From assembly GCA_009744235.1 (NCBI GenBank), contig WPHV01000009.1, positions 186,001-250,000 on the forward strand: a DNA stretch of 64,000 nt, read 5' to 3'. Below are positions 46,767 through 56,097 of this stretch, piece by piece. The translations under genes were made by a program, and so were the position numbers. Below the pieces are notes generated by a model. That model did not search any database. It was not told the DNA's origin and saw only the letters and a list, made by a program, of their open reading frames with translations. This stretch comes from Gillisella vitis (lineage in GTDB: Bacteria; Pseudomonadota; Alphaproteobacteria; Rhizobiales; Rhizobiaceae). Every line of letters begins with the position of its first letter. The stretch's first letter is position 1.

Positions 46767-48230
46767 ATGACCCTCAGCTTCGATCCAGACACCATCGCCC
46801 TGCCCATCGGCCATTTCATTGGCGATACGCTGGTGGATACCAATGGCGCAATCGACATGTACCGCCCGTCAGATGGCAAGGCCTATGCCGGGTGTCCGAT
46901 TGCCAATGAGGACATGGTGGATCGGGCCGTTCAAACCGCAAAGCAGGCGCTGAAAACCAGCAAATGGGGCAGCGTGCGCCCACGCGAACGCACCGTTGTG
47001 CTCCAACGCTGGGCAGAACTGATTGAAAGCGAGGCCGAAACATTGGCCAAGCTGGAGGCTCTCTCCTCCACCCGCCCCGTCGGTCATCTGATTGCTGGGG
47101 ACATTGCCGTCACCGCCGAGCAAATCCGCTTTTTTGCCGAAATGGCGGACAAGGAAGGCGATGCGCTGGTGCCCACGAATAGTGATAGTCTCGGCATGAT
47201 CATGAGTGAGCCTTATGGCGTGGTGGGAGCCATCACGCCATGGAATTTCCCGGTTTCCATGGCAGGCTGGAAGCTTGGGCCAGCGCTGGCTGCTGGCAAT
47301 GCGGTGGTGCTGAAACCATCAGAAATGACACCTTTTTCCAGCATCTATCTGGCGCAATTGGCAGTGAGGGCCGGGATTCCGGCGGGCTTGATCAATATCG
47401 TGCTGGGCGATGGTGCTGTGACCGGCAATGCCATCACCGGGCACCCGGATATCGCCAAGGTCAGCTTTACTGGCTCCACCGGAGCTGGTCAGGCCATCAT
47501 GGGCAATATTGCTCGCACGGGGGTCAAACCCATGACACTGGAGCTTGGCGGCAAAAGCCCGCAACTGGTGTTTGCCGATGCCGATCTGGACAAGGCCGCC
47601 GCCGCCATTGCCCAAAGCATTCTTTCCAACGCAGGCCAAGCCTGCGTGGCTGGCTCACGCCTGATTGTTGAGCGCAGCGTTATGGAGCCTTTGGCAGAAG
47701 CGATCATTGCCAAGATGAAGGCCGTGAAAGCTGGCCCAACCTGGGATGAGGCCAGCCATTATTCGCCGATCATTTCCGAACGCCAGCGCGGCCGGATCGA
47801 CAGCATCGTCAAGGCCGCCATTCATGCCGGGGCGGAATGTCTGACGGGCGGCGACATCATGGAAGGCGATGGGTATTTTTATACGCCAACCTTGCTCTCC
47901 CATGTCGATCAGCATTCTCCGGCTGTGACGCAAGAAATTTTCGGCCCCGTCTTGACCATCCAGTCTTTTGAGCATGAAGACGAGGCACTGGCTTTGGCCG
48001 ACCACCCCACCTATGGCCTTTGCGCTGGACTTTTTACCCGCGATATCTCCCGCGCCCTTCGCCTGACACGCTCACTTCAGGCGGGTACCGTTTGGGTCAA
48101 CCGCTATGGCCGGTCGCGGGATCATATTTTGCCCACAGGCGGTTACAAGCAATCCGGCATTGGCAAAGATTTGGGCCGCGAAGCGTACCATGCCAATCGC
48201 AAAAGCAAGAGTGTGTTGATTGGGCTTTAG
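46767..48230 (+). CDS. NAD(P)-dependent aldehyde dehydrogenase
   Basis: A 487-residue aldehyde dehydrogenase. The catalytic Cys is in NAGQACVAGSRL, the general base Glu in TLELGGKSPQ, and the cofactor region has ITPWNFPV and FTGSTGAGQAIM. The length and the ending GGYKQSGIGKDLGREA are typical of amino-aldehyde and betaine-aldehyde-like subgroups. It lies downstream of the deacylase, cupin and repeat. Oxidation of an amino-aldehyde generated by the neighbouring oxidase or aminotransferase is likely but unproven. Confidence 0.88.
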   Translation: MTLSFDPDTIALPIGHFIGDTLVDTNGAIDMYRPSDGKAYAGCPIANEDMVDRAVQTAKQALKTSKWGSVRPRERTVVLQRWAELIESEAETLAKLEALSSTRPVGHLIAGDIAVTAEQIRFFAEMADKEGDALVPTNSDSLGMIMSEPYGVVGAITPWNFPVSMAGWKLGPALAAGNAVVLKPSEMTPFSSIYLAQLAVRAGIPAGLINIVLGDGAVTGNAITGHPDIAKVSFTGSTGAGQAIMGNIARTGVKPMTLELGGKSPQLVFADADLDKAAAAIAQSILSNAGQACVAGSRLIVERSVMEPLAEAIIAKMKAVKAGPTWDEASHYSPIISERQRGRIDSIVKAAIHAGAECLTGGDIMEGDGYFYTPTLLSHVDQHSPAVTQEIFGPVLTIQSFEHEDEALALADHPTYGLCAGLFTRDISRALRLTRSLQAGTVWVNRYGRSRDHILPTGGYKQSGIGKDLGREAYHANRKSKSVLIGL

Positions 48231-48275
48231 ACCGCCCATCTAGAGTTTTTTCAGGAAAAAGAGGAGCCTCGTTTT

Positions 48276-48296
48276 CCCGAAAAGACAAACGAAAAC
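48276..48296. repeat. Short repeat, inverted copy of 20235-20255
   Basis: These 21 bases are identical to 20235-20255 read on the opposite strand. They follow the aldehyde dehydrogenase stop and mark a second copy of the short intergenic repeat. Confidence 0.6.
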
Positions 48297-48332
48297 AAGA
48301 AAATCGAGAATCTGTCAGGTTCAATCTGAACC

Positions 48333-48524
48333 TCACAGGCTCTCATTTGACGCGTCAACGGTCTTTTCGGCGGTCGCATCCGCTTCGCTGGTTTCGTTTT
48401 TCTTCTTCTCTGCTTTATCCTGATCGTGATGCCATTTTATGGCGAAGAACATGGCCGTGCCCAACACGATAATCTTTGCCGGAAAGAAGACGATAGGGAA
48501 CCAGTCCACCCAGTCGCTCGTCAT
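48333..48524 (-). CDS. Small single-span membrane protein of unknown function
   Basis: A 63-residue protein with one membrane segment (IVFFPAKIIVLGTAMFFAIKW) after a short acidic start, followed by a highly charged tail rich in Lys, Glu, Asp and Ala (EKKKNETSEADATAEK). AAAGGAAA lies upstream of the ATG, which supports translation. It has no recognised family. The layout, anchor plus soluble charged tail, is common in small envelope or stress proteins. It lies alone between the aldehyde dehydrogenase and FAD oxidase genes. Confidence 0.6.
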   Translation of the reverse strand: MTSDWVDWFPIVFFPAKIIVLGTAMFFAIKWHHDQDKAEKKKNETSEADATAEKTVDASNESL

Positions 48525-48709
48525 TGGCCATTTCCTTTCAGAGATTCATCAACGCGGTCTCCCATAGAATAATACAGCCACACATGACATGTGCGTTTTG
48601 TCGCAAGCGCGACGCCAGACGATGGCTTGGGAGAGCATGTCAAGCAGACGCGCAAAGCTTTCATGCATCCGCAAATCCAATGACCCTGCACGATTGCAGG
48701 CTGTCCTTC

Positions 48710-49984
48710 TCACTGAAATCTATCGAGAATCTTATAATACATGCCCACCAACGGCAAAAACCATGGCTTGCCGAAATGTCCCGGCACGGCAGGCCAGTCC
48801 ACCCCCTTCAGCGGATTGGCATCGGGCTTGCCCAGGATGGTATCGGCCATGATCATGCCAAGGTGAGTGGAAAGCTGGGCACCGTGGCCGGAATAGCCCA
48901 TGGCGTACCACAAACCGTCCTGATATCCTGCGCGGGGATAGCGGTCCTTGGTCATATCCACCAGACCACCCCAGCAATAGTCGATCTCGACCTTGGCAAG
49001 CTGCGGAAAAATAGCGGCAAGGGATTGGCGCAGGATTTCGCCGCTTTTGGCATCCGATTGCTGATCCGATGTGGCGGAGAAACGGGCGCGACCGCCGAAA
49101 ATCAAGCGATTGTCGGGCGACAAGCGCCAGTAATTGCCGATGTTCATGGTGTTGACGCAGGTGCGGTTACCCGGCATCACGCTCGCCACTTCCGTGTCCG
49201 ATAAAGGTCGTGTGGCAATCAGAAAGCTGCCGACAGCAATGATGCGGCGGCGGAAGAAGCTGAAATTGGGCGTGGTATAAGCCCCGGTGGCCACAAGCAC
49301 ATCTTTGGCCGTCACATGGCCCCGCCCAGTGGTCAGGCGATGGCGGCCACCGTGCTTTTCAACAGAGGTGACAGAGGCCTGCTCAGTAATCACAGCGCCG
49401 TGGCGGTGGGCGGCATTCGCAAGGCCCACGACATAGCGGCCCATATGCATCATGGCACTCTTTTTGGACAGCATGGCCCCATGAAAAGATGAACCAACCT
49501 CACCTTTCAAATCCGATGGCGACAACAGCGCCGTATCGGGATCGACCTCTTCATGCAGAGCTTCAAAATTGCGGACAAGCCCTTCGAAATGCTGTGGCTT
49601 GGAGGCCAGTTTCAGCTTTCCGGCGCGGCGGAAATTGCAATCAATGCCTTCCTCGGCAATCAGCGCCTCGATGGTATCGATGGAACTGTCGAGCGCTTGG
49701 TAAAGCGCAATCGCCCTCTCCTTGCCCAGCTCAGCCTTGGCCCCCAGATAGCTGTGGGCCAAGCCATTGTTGAGGTGTCCGCCATTGCGGCCAGAGGCAC
49801 CCCAACCGATGCGTTGCCCCTCCAGCACGATCACCCTTGCTCCGCCTCGCGCCAGTTGGCGGGCGGCAGCGAGGCCTGTAAAGCCGCCGCCAATCACGGC
49901 GACATCAAAATCGCCTTCAATTGCGCCCGTGACGCCCTCGGCAAATTGCGGGGCGGTGTCGTGCCAGTAGGAGAGATATTTCAT
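48710..49984 (-). CDS. FAD-dependent oxidoreductase, amine/amino acid type
   Basis: A 424-residue DAO-family oxidoreductase. The FAD motif VAVIGGGFTGLAAARQLARG lies near residue 30, and GWGASGRNGGHLNNG and YSGHGAQLSTHLGM are common in the gamma-glutamylputrescine oxidase-like group. It should oxidise a primary or secondary amine to an imine and make hydrogen peroxide or reduce a partner. Its start lies three bases after the HAD gene upstream, so the two form an operon. The presence of a class III aminotransferase and an aldehyde dehydrogenase nearby supports amine use. Confidence 0.82.
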   Translation of the reverse strand: MKYLSYWHDTAPQFAEGVTGAIEGDFDVAVIGGGFTGLAAARQLARGGARVIVLEGQRIGWGASGRNGGHLNNGLAHSYLGAKAELGKERAIALYQALDSSIDTIEALIAEEGIDCNFRRAGKLKLASKPQHFEGLVRNFEALHEEVDPDTALLSPSDLKGEVGSSFHGAMLSKKSAMMHMGRYVVGLANAAHRHGAVITEQASVTSVEKHGGRHRLTTGRGHVTAKDVLVATGAYTTPNFSFFRRRIIAVGSFLIATRPLSDTEVASVMPGNRTCVNTMNIGNYWRLSPDNRLIFGGRARFSATSDQQSDAKSGEILRQSLAAIFPQLAKVEIDYCWGGLVDMTKDRYPRAGYQDGLWYAMGYSGHGAQLSTHLGMIMADTILGKPDANPLKGVDWPAVPGHFGKPWFLPLVGMYYKILDRFQ

Positions 49985-49987
49985 CGC

Positions 49988-50656
49988 TTAAAGACCAAAC
50001 ACGCCGGGCAGATCGTGAACGCCTGCGATTTCCTGATAGCCATAATAAGGATTGGCTGGCTCATGACCACGGTTGACCCAGACCTTGTTCTTGATGCCCA
50101 GATCATGGGCCGTCATCAGATCATAGCGGAAGGATGAGGACACATGGGTAATGTCTTCCGGGCCGCAGCCGAGCATGTCGAACATATATTCAAAGCCCTT
50201 CATGCGCGGCTTGTAGGATTGCGCCTGCTCTGCCGTATAGACCGCATGGAAGGGCGCACCAAGCTTTTCCACATTGGACATGATCTGCGAATTCATGGCG
50301 TTGGAGAGAATCACCAGCGGAATTTCCTTGGCCACTTTGGCAAGACCAGCAGGCACATCCGAATGCGGACCCCATGTGGGTACGCGCTCATATACGGTTT
50401 TTGCGTCTTCATCGCGGAAGGTCACGCCGTTTCTCTTGCAGGTGCGCTCGATGGCATTGTGCACCACATCGGCATAAGGCTTCCAATCGCCCAGCACTTC
50501 ATCCAGACGATAGGCTGAGAAGTCTTTGACAAACTCGTCCATATGGGCGGCATCCAGCTGGGCGCTGTAAATATCGCGGGCAGCTTCCGCCATCTGAAAA
50601 TTGATGAGTGTGCCGTAGCAATCGAAGGTGATGAATTTCGGGCGGAAGGGAGCCAT
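49988..50656 (-). CDS. HAD hydrolase, haloacid dehalogenase type II-like
   Basis: A 222-residue HAD-superfamily hydrolase. Motif I is FDCYGTLIN (nucleophile Asp), motif II VILSNAMNSQ, motif III the Lys in YKPRMKGFEY, and motif IV is near DITHVSSSFRYDL. The type II haloacid dehalogenase pattern is close, but many such proteins are phosphatases of unknown substrate. It is translated just ahead of the FAD oxidase. A second HAD of the same group lies at 53505, beside the aminotransferase. Confidence 0.83.
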   Translation of the reverse strand: MAPFRPKFITFDCYGTLINFQMAEAARDIYSAQLDAAHMDEFVKDFSAYRLDEVLGDWKPYADVVHNAIERTCKRNGVTFRDEDAKTVYERVPTWGPHSDVPAGLAKVAKEIPLVILSNAMNSQIMSNVEKLGAPFHAVYTAEQAQSYKPRMKGFEYMFDMLGCGPEDITHVSSSFRYDLMTAHDLGIKNKVWVNRGHEPANPYYGYQEIAGVHDLPGVFGL

Positions 50657-51031
50657 GGTTTTCTCGATCCTTGCAAAGCATATCGTTGAGGTGTTCCCAT
50701 CATAGGCAGAGCCGCGCCAAGCGGTTCACCGCAATTGGCACATATCAAAGCACAATGTTGCGTATGCAGTGGAGGATTTGGCAGAGAGTTTTGCGAACCC
50801 TCAGGAAGCCCTGCCCTCGCAGCCAATGAAAATGCACGCTCACGGCATAAGATGCGGCTGGGATCGGTCGGAACGGCGAAACATACCAAGGACACGCCAT
50901 CGTCGGGATGATCTTCTTTGCGTGCGGGTCTATCACTGAAGAACACTAGAGTTTGTCATAGAAAAGTGCTCAACAATTTTTCTGGTAAGACAAATTTCAA
51001 CAAAAAGACCAACATATTTCAGGGTAGTGGC
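50657..51031. promoter_or_regulatory. Divergent intergenic region between HAD and acetyltransferase genes
   Basis: This 375-bp gap separates the leftward HAD-oxidase operon from the rightward acetyltransferase operon and must contain both promoters. It becomes AT-rich toward the acetyltransferase. I see no gene, no strong palindrome and no RNA structure that I would name. Confidence 0.4.
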
Positions 51032-51868
51032 ATGCAGGCAAGCCAGATCGACATTATTTCCTTTGGTCCCGAACACATCGACGGCGCATTTTTACTGTCC
51101 CAACAAGCCCAGTGGCCGCACAGCCGGGAAGACTGGGCCTTTGTGCTATCCTTGAGCAAGGGCTTTATGGCGCTTGAAGGCGACCGTGTGGTGGGAACCG
51201 CCATGGCGACGCTGTATGGCGAGACCTGCGCCACCATTAATTTGGTGATCGTGGATGGGTCAATGCGCGGGCGCGGCCTTGGACGCAAATTGATGAACAT
51301 GGCGCTTGCTGCCGCAGAGGGCCGGGAATGCCGGCTGGTGGCATCGCAAGATGGCCTGCCGCTGTATGAAAAACTTGGCTTTGTCGTCATTGGTGAAGTC
51401 CTTCAGCACCAAGGCCTCGTTAAAGCGGGTGCTGTTGCCCCTCAATCAGTGACTTGGGTGGAGCAGGACGCCTCTAGCACCCTCATTGCGCTTGATGCCC
51501 AAGCCTTTGGCGCAGATCGCACCTCTTTGTATCAACGGCTTTTCGATCACGGCAGGCTTGCTGTGCTGCGTGATGGTGCCCGCATCTGTGGCTTCATCGC
51601 CCTTCATGCCTTTGGGCGCGGCGAGGTTGCTGGCCCTGTGGTTGCCAGCAATGTTGAGGACGCAAAAGCGCTTCTGTCCTTTGTTTTTGCACAGCGTGCT
51701 GGGCATTTCCTGCGCGTTGATACGCTGGTGGACACGGGCCTTGCGCCCTGGTTGACGGACCACGGCCTGCTGAATGCTGGCGGCGGCCTGCCCATGCGCC
51801 GCAATGCGGCAGCGGCCACGCCCTCATTTGTTAAAACCTATGCACTCGCCAGCCAAGCGCTGGGCTGA
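51032..51868 (+). CDS. GNAT acetyltransferase with a second C-terminal GNAT-like domain
   Basis: A 278-residue protein with two parts. The N-terminal GNAT domain has acetyl-CoA motif A in LVIVDGSMRGRGLGRKLMN (about 80-98; R-G-R-G-L-G) and the C-terminal motif LYEKLGF. The second half (from about residue 150) resembles the extra domain of YitH-like acetyltransferases. ATG 51032 (MQASQIDII) follows AGGG and is preferred over 50918. The gene is followed after 15 bases by the class III aminotransferase. The acceptor, perhaps an amine, is not known. Confidence 0.78.
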   Translation: MQASQIDIISFGPEHIDGAFLLSQQAQWPHSREDWAFVLSLSKGFMALEGDRVVGTAMATLYGETCATINLVIVDGSMRGRGLGRKLMNMALAAAEGRECRLVASQDGLPLYEKLGFVVIGEVLQHQGLVKAGAVAPQSVTWVEQDASSTLIALDAQAFGADRTSLYQRLFDHGRLAVLRDGARICGFIALHAFGRGEVAGPVVASNVEDAKALLSFVFAQRAGHFLRVDTLVDTGLAPWLTDHGLLNAGGGLPMRRNAAAATPSFVKTYALASQALG

Positions 51869-51883
51869 ATTTGGAGAGAGATT

Positions 51884-53257
51884 ATGTTGAGCAATTCCCT
51901 GATTGAACTGGACCGCGCCCATCTGGTGCATCCGGTTGCCTCCTATCGCGGCCATGAAAAGGCGGGCGTGCGGGTTTTGAAATCCGCAAAAGGTGCCACC
52001 GTGACCGATGCCAATGGCCATCAGTTGCTGGATGGTTTTGCTGGCCTGTGGTGCGTCAATGCTGGCTACGGTCAGGAAAGCATCATTGAGGCCGCCACCA
52101 AACAGCTGCGGGAACTGCCTTACGCCACAGGCTATTTCAGCCTTGGCTCGGAACCCGCCATCCGGCTCGCAGCCGAACTGGCAGACCGCGCACCGGGCGA
52201 CCTCAACCATGTCTATTTCACCCTCGGCGGCTCTGATGCCGTGGACAGCACCATCCGCTTCATCCGCTATTATTACCATTGCAAAGGCACGCCGCAGAAG
52301 GACCAGTTTATCTCGGTGGAACAGGGCTATCATGGCTCATCCACGGTCGGCGCTGGCCTGACGGCTCTGCCGCTGTTCCACGCCGGATTCGGCCTGCCAT
52401 TTGACTGGCAGCATAAAATTCCGTCGCACTACGCCTATCGCAACCCGGTCGGCAATGATCCCGCCGCCATTATCGCGTCATCCGTTGCAGCTTTGCGCAA
52501 GAAGGTCGAAGAACTGGGCAGTGAGCGCGTTGCTGCTTTCTATGTCGAGCCGATTCAAGGCTCCGGCGGTGTTCTGGTGCCGCCAGGCGGCTGGCTGAAA
52601 GCCATGCGCGATGTCTGCACCGAGCTGGATATTTTGTTCGTGGCCGATGAAGTCATCACTGGCTTTGGCCGCACCGGTCCCTTGTTTGCCTGTGCAGACG
52701 ATGGCGTGGTGCCGGATCTGATGACCACTGCCAAGGGCCTCACCTCTGGCTATGTGCCGATGGGTGCGGTGTTCCTGTCCGATAAGATCTACAACACCAT
52801 TGCCGATGGTGCCGGATCGGCCGCCATTGGCCACGGCTATACCTATTCCGCCCATCCGGTCAGTGCCGCTGTTGGCCTTGCCGTGCTGAAGCTTTATGAG
52901 GACGGCCTGCTGGAAAACGGTCGCAAAATGGGCGCACGTCTGATGGCTGGGCTGGAAAGCCTGAAAGACCATCCATTGGTGGGCGATGTGCGCGGTCGCG
53001 GCATGCTGGCCGCCATTGAAATGGTGGTAGACAAGGACAAGAAAGCCCCGCTACCAGCCGCTGCCGCACCTGCCACGCGGGTGTTTGAACGGGCCTGGGA
53101 CAATGGCCTCGTCATCCGCGCCTTCGCTAATGGCATTCTGGGCTATGCGCCGCCGCTTTGCTGCACGGACAGCGAAATCGACGCCATTGTCGAGCGCACC
53201 AGGAAGACGCTGGATCAGACGCTGGAAGATCCGGACGTTCGCACTGCCATGGCCTGA
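51884..53257 (+). CDS. Class III PLP aminotransferase (omega-amino acid or amine type)
   Basis: A 457-residue aminotransferase. The PLP lysine lies in TTAKGLTSGYVPMGAV, the aspartate that binds the pyridine nitrogen in LFVADEVITGFGRTG, and the phosphate-binding site in TLGGSDAVDSTIRF. GFAGLWCVNAGYG in the N-terminus is common in the omega-amino acid:pyruvate and putrescine aminotransferase groups. It should move an amino group from an omega-amino acid or diamine to pyruvate. AGAGAG precedes the ATG. The neighbouring oxidase, aldehyde dehydrogenase and HAD genes fit an amine pathway. Confidence 0.88.
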   Translation: MLSNSLIELDRAHLVHPVASYRGHEKAGVRVLKSAKGATVTDANGHQLLDGFAGLWCVNAGYGQESIIEAATKQLRELPYATGYFSLGSEPAIRLAAELADRAPGDLNHVYFTLGGSDAVDSTIRFIRYYYHCKGTPQKDQFISVEQGYHGSSTVGAGLTALPLFHAGFGLPFDWQHKIPSHYAYRNPVGNDPAAIIASSVAALRKKVEELGSERVAAFYVEPIQGSGGVLVPPGGWLKAMRDVCTELDILFVADEVITGFGRTGPLFACADDGVVPDLMTTAKGLTSGYVPMGAVFLSDKIYNTIADGAGSAAIGHGYTYSAHPVSAAVGLAVLKLYEDGLLENGRKMGARLMAGLESLKDHPLVGDVRGRGMLAAIEMVVDKDKKAPLPAAAAPATRVFERAWDNGLVIRAFANGILGYAPPLCCTDSEIDAIVERTRKTLDQTLEDPDVRTAMA

Positions 53258-53504
53258 GACCACAGCCAGGCAGGCGAAATACCGCCGAACGATCAGATTC
53301 AGAATTTTCTGCCGTCTTAAGATCGGCATTCGGGAAGAAACAGCCCGTAGCTCCTGTAATACTTCGGGTGCGCCTCAGTAGAAAATGCCAGGGCGCATTC
53401 AAGATAAAACAAAAGTTAAGCGAGGAAACCAAGGGATCGTGAGTGACAGGAACGGCATTTGCCGGGCCTGATGCATGAAGATGGACAAGCCAGAGGATGC
53501 AATG

Positions 53505-54221
53505 ATGGCAAAGGCCTTTGCGGATTTCAAATATCTCACCTTCGACGTGGTCGGCACGCTCATTGATTTTGAGAGCGGCATTACCCATTGCCTCGCTGAG
53601 ATTGCCGCAGAGACAGGCGTGACGATGGATGGAGAACACGCTCTTTCGCTCTATCGTGCGGCCCGCTATGACGATGAAGCCTTGCTTTTTCCCGACGATC
53701 TTGCGCGGGTCTACCTAAAGATCGCCCCCGCCCTCGGCCTGCCGGTAGACGCTGCATTTGGCGAGCGCTTGCGTGGCTCCGTCACCGATTGGAAGCCTTT
53801 TGCCGATAGTGTTGCCGCGCTGGCACAGCTGAAAACCTGCTACCGGCTGATTGCCATGACCAATGCGCAGCGCTGGGCCTTTGCGTATTTCGATGAAGCC
53901 TTGGGCGAGCCCTTTCATGCAGCCTTAACCACTGATGACACGGGCACCGAAAAGCCTGATCCAGCATTTTTCGAAACTGTCTTCGCTTTCGTTGAAAAGG
54001 AAGGCAACAGCCGCGCCGATATCCTGCATGTGGCGCAAAGCCAATATCACGACATCGGCATTTCACGGCAGCTTGGCCTGACCAATTGCTGGATCGAGCG
54101 ACGCCATGCCCAAAAAGGCTATGGCGGCACGATCGAGCCGGAAACATTTGTGAAACCCGATTTTCACTTCACCTCCATGGCGGGACTTGCCGAGGCCATA
54201 GAGTTGGATCGCGCCGCCTGA
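53505..54221 (+). CDS. HAD hydrolase, haloacid dehalogenase type II-like (second copy)
   Basis: A 238-residue HAD hydrolase. Motif I is FDVVGTLIDFE, the Thr/Ser of motif II is in LIAMTNAQRW, Lys of motif III in TGTEKPDPAFF, and motif IV follows in DILHVAQSQYHDI. I favour ATG 53505, as AGAGGA lies seven bases upstream; ATG 53475 or 53502 are alternatives. It is distantly related to the HAD at 49988. It stands between the aminotransferase and a peptide-type transporter; the substrate is unknown. Confidence 0.82.
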   Translation: MAKAFADFKYLTFDVVGTLIDFESGITHCLAEIAAETGVTMDGEHALSLYRAARYDDEALLFPDDLARVYLKIAPALGLPVDAAFGERLRGSVTDWKPFADSVAALAQLKTCYRLIAMTNAQRWAFAYFDEALGEPFHAALTTDDTGTEKPDPAFFETVFAFVEKEGNSRADILHVAQSQYHDIGISRQLGLTNCWIERRHAQKGYGGTIEPETFVKPDFHFTSMAGLAEAIELDRAA

Positions 54222-54303
54222 AGCCAACACACGATGACATCAGCATACAATGACGTGCCACCAAAAGGCCCGCAAAACAGTCAACAACAATAAGGGGAAT
54301 GTC

Positions 54304-55917
54304 ATGACAGACAAGCAGACAACAAACTGGACCGGCGCTGACGATGCCATGGTGGAGAACGCCATCCGCCGTGGTGCCACCCGCCGCGAACTGATGCAGA
54401 TGATGCTCGCTGGTGGCGTTGCCCTCACCGCCGCCGGCTCCATCATGGGGCGCGCCTCAAGCGCGCTCGCCGCAACGCCGGTCAAAGGCGGATCTTTGAA
54501 AGCTGCTGGATATTCAGCCTCCAATGCCGATACGCTGGACCCGGCCAAGGCCTCGCTCTCCACCGACTATGTGCGCTGCTGCGCGCTCTATAACCGCCTG
54601 ACCATTCTCGACAAGTCCGGCGCTCCGCAGATGGAGCTAGCAGAATCGGTTGACAGCAAGGACGCCCAGGTCTGGACGATCAAGCTGAAAAGCGGCGTGA
54701 CCTTCCACGACGGCAAGACGCTGACCGCAGACGACGTGGTCTATTCGCTGAAGCGCCATCTCGATCCGGCCACCGGCTCCAAGGTTGCCAAGATCGCCGC
54801 CCAGATGACCGGCATCAAGGCCGTCGACAAGCAGACCGTGGAAATCTCGCTCTCGCATGCCAATGCCGACATGCCGTCCATTCTCGCCATCCACCAGTTC
54901 ATGATCGTTGCCGATGGCACCACGGATTTTTCCAAGGGCAATGGCACCGGTGCCTTCGTTCTCGAAAAATTCGAGCCCGGCGTCCGCTCGATTATGAAGC
55001 GCAATGGCAATTACTGGAAAGCTGGCGGCCCGAATGTCGACAGTTTCGAATTCTTCGCCATCAGCGAGGACAATGCCCGTGTCAACGCGCTCCTGTCGGG
55101 TGACATCCAGCTGGCCGCCTCCATCAATCCGCGCTCCATGCGTCTGGTCGATACCCAGGACGGCTTCGTGCTGTCGAAGACGACATCGGGCAATTACACC
55201 AATCTCAACATGCGCATGGACATGGCGCCGGGCAATAAGAAAGACTTCATCGACGGCATGAAGCTGATCGTTAACAGGGAGCAGATCGTCAAATCCGCAT
55301 TGCGTGGGCTGGGCGAAGTCGGCAACGACCAGCCGCTGTCGTCTGCCAGCTTCTATCATAATGCCGACCTGAAGCCGAAGGCCTTCGATCCCGACAAGGC
55401 AAAATTCCACTTCCAGAAGGCGGGCGTGCTTGGCCAGTCCATCCCGGTTATCGCATCAGAAGCCGCAAGCTCTTCGATAGACATGGCGATGATTATCCAG
55501 GCATCAGCGGCAGAAATCGGCATGAAGCTTGATGTCCAGCGCGTGCCCTCCGATGGTTACTGGGATAAATACTGGCTGAAAGCACCGGTCCATTTCGGCA
55601 ATATCAACCCACGCCCGACCCCCGACATCCTGTTCTCGTTGCTTTATTCCTCCGATGCTCCGTGGAACGAAAGCCAGTATAAGTCGCCGAAATTCGACAA
55701 GATGCTGCTCGAAGCTCGTGGCCTTCTCGATCAGGACAAGCGCAAGGAAATCTATGGCGAAATGCAGGTGATGATCGCAGAGGAAGCAGGGACGGTCATT
55801 CCCGCCTATCTTTCCAATGTCGATGCCATCACCGCCAAGCTTAAAGGGCTTGAATCCAGCCCACTGGGTGGCATGATGGGCTATGCCTTCGCCGAATATG
55901 TCTGGCTGGAAGCCTGA
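54304..55917 (+). CDS. Peptide-type ABC substrate-binding protein with Tat signal
   Basis: A 537-residue solute-binding protein of family 5. The long N-terminus has a twin-arginine motif (ATRRELMQ) before a hydrophobic run and an ALAATP cleavage site near residue 58, so export is probably by Tat. The binding fold shows WTIKLKSGVTFHDGKTLTAD and the late RKEIYGEMQVMIAEEAG segment. ATG 54304 follows AAGGGGAA. It starts an importer operon with two permeases and a fused ATPase, 82 bp after the HAD gene. The ligand may be an amine derivative used by the preceding genes, which is inferred from position. Confidence 0.86.
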   Translation: MTDKQTTNWTGADDAMVENAIRRGATRRELMQMMLAGGVALTAAGSIMGRASSALAATPVKGGSLKAAGYSASNADTLDPAKASLSTDYVRCCALYNRLTILDKSGAPQMELAESVDSKDAQVWTIKLKSGVTFHDGKTLTADDVVYSLKRHLDPATGSKVAKIAAQMTGIKAVDKQTVEISLSHANADMPSILAIHQFMIVADGTTDFSKGNGTGAFVLEKFEPGVRSIMKRNGNYWKAGGPNVDSFEFFAISEDNARVNALLSGDIQLAASINPRSMRLVDTQDGFVLSKTTSGNYTNLNMRMDMAPGNKKDFIDGMKLIVNREQIVKSALRGLGEVGNDQPLSSASFYHNADLKPKAFDPDKAKFHFQKAGVLGQSIPVIASEAASSSIDMAMIIQASAAEIGMKLDVQRVPSDGYWDKYWLKAPVHFGNINPRPTPDILFSLLYSSDAPWNESQYKSPKFDKMLLEARGLLDQDKRKEIYGEMQVMIAEEAGTVIPAYLSNVDAITAKLKGLESSPLGGMMGYAFAEYVWLEA

Positions 55918-56097
55918 TACCAGTTCGGCAGACCCTCTACGAGCAGGCCTTGGCAAATAGCTTTGGATCGGTGCATGCTTTATCCAGCGCATCGCGGCAA
56001 AACCGTTTGCCAGCCTGGCGGCACATTATCACGGTCATCCGCATTCCGATTACCCGAAGCGATTGCCGAAGATTGATCGCCCTAACCCAGCTGGAGC

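Noticed and set aside
48685-48700. CCTGCA/TGCAGG hairpin as terminator of the FAD oxidase gene
   Set aside because: Only six base pairs and no T run on the relevant strand; too weak to call.
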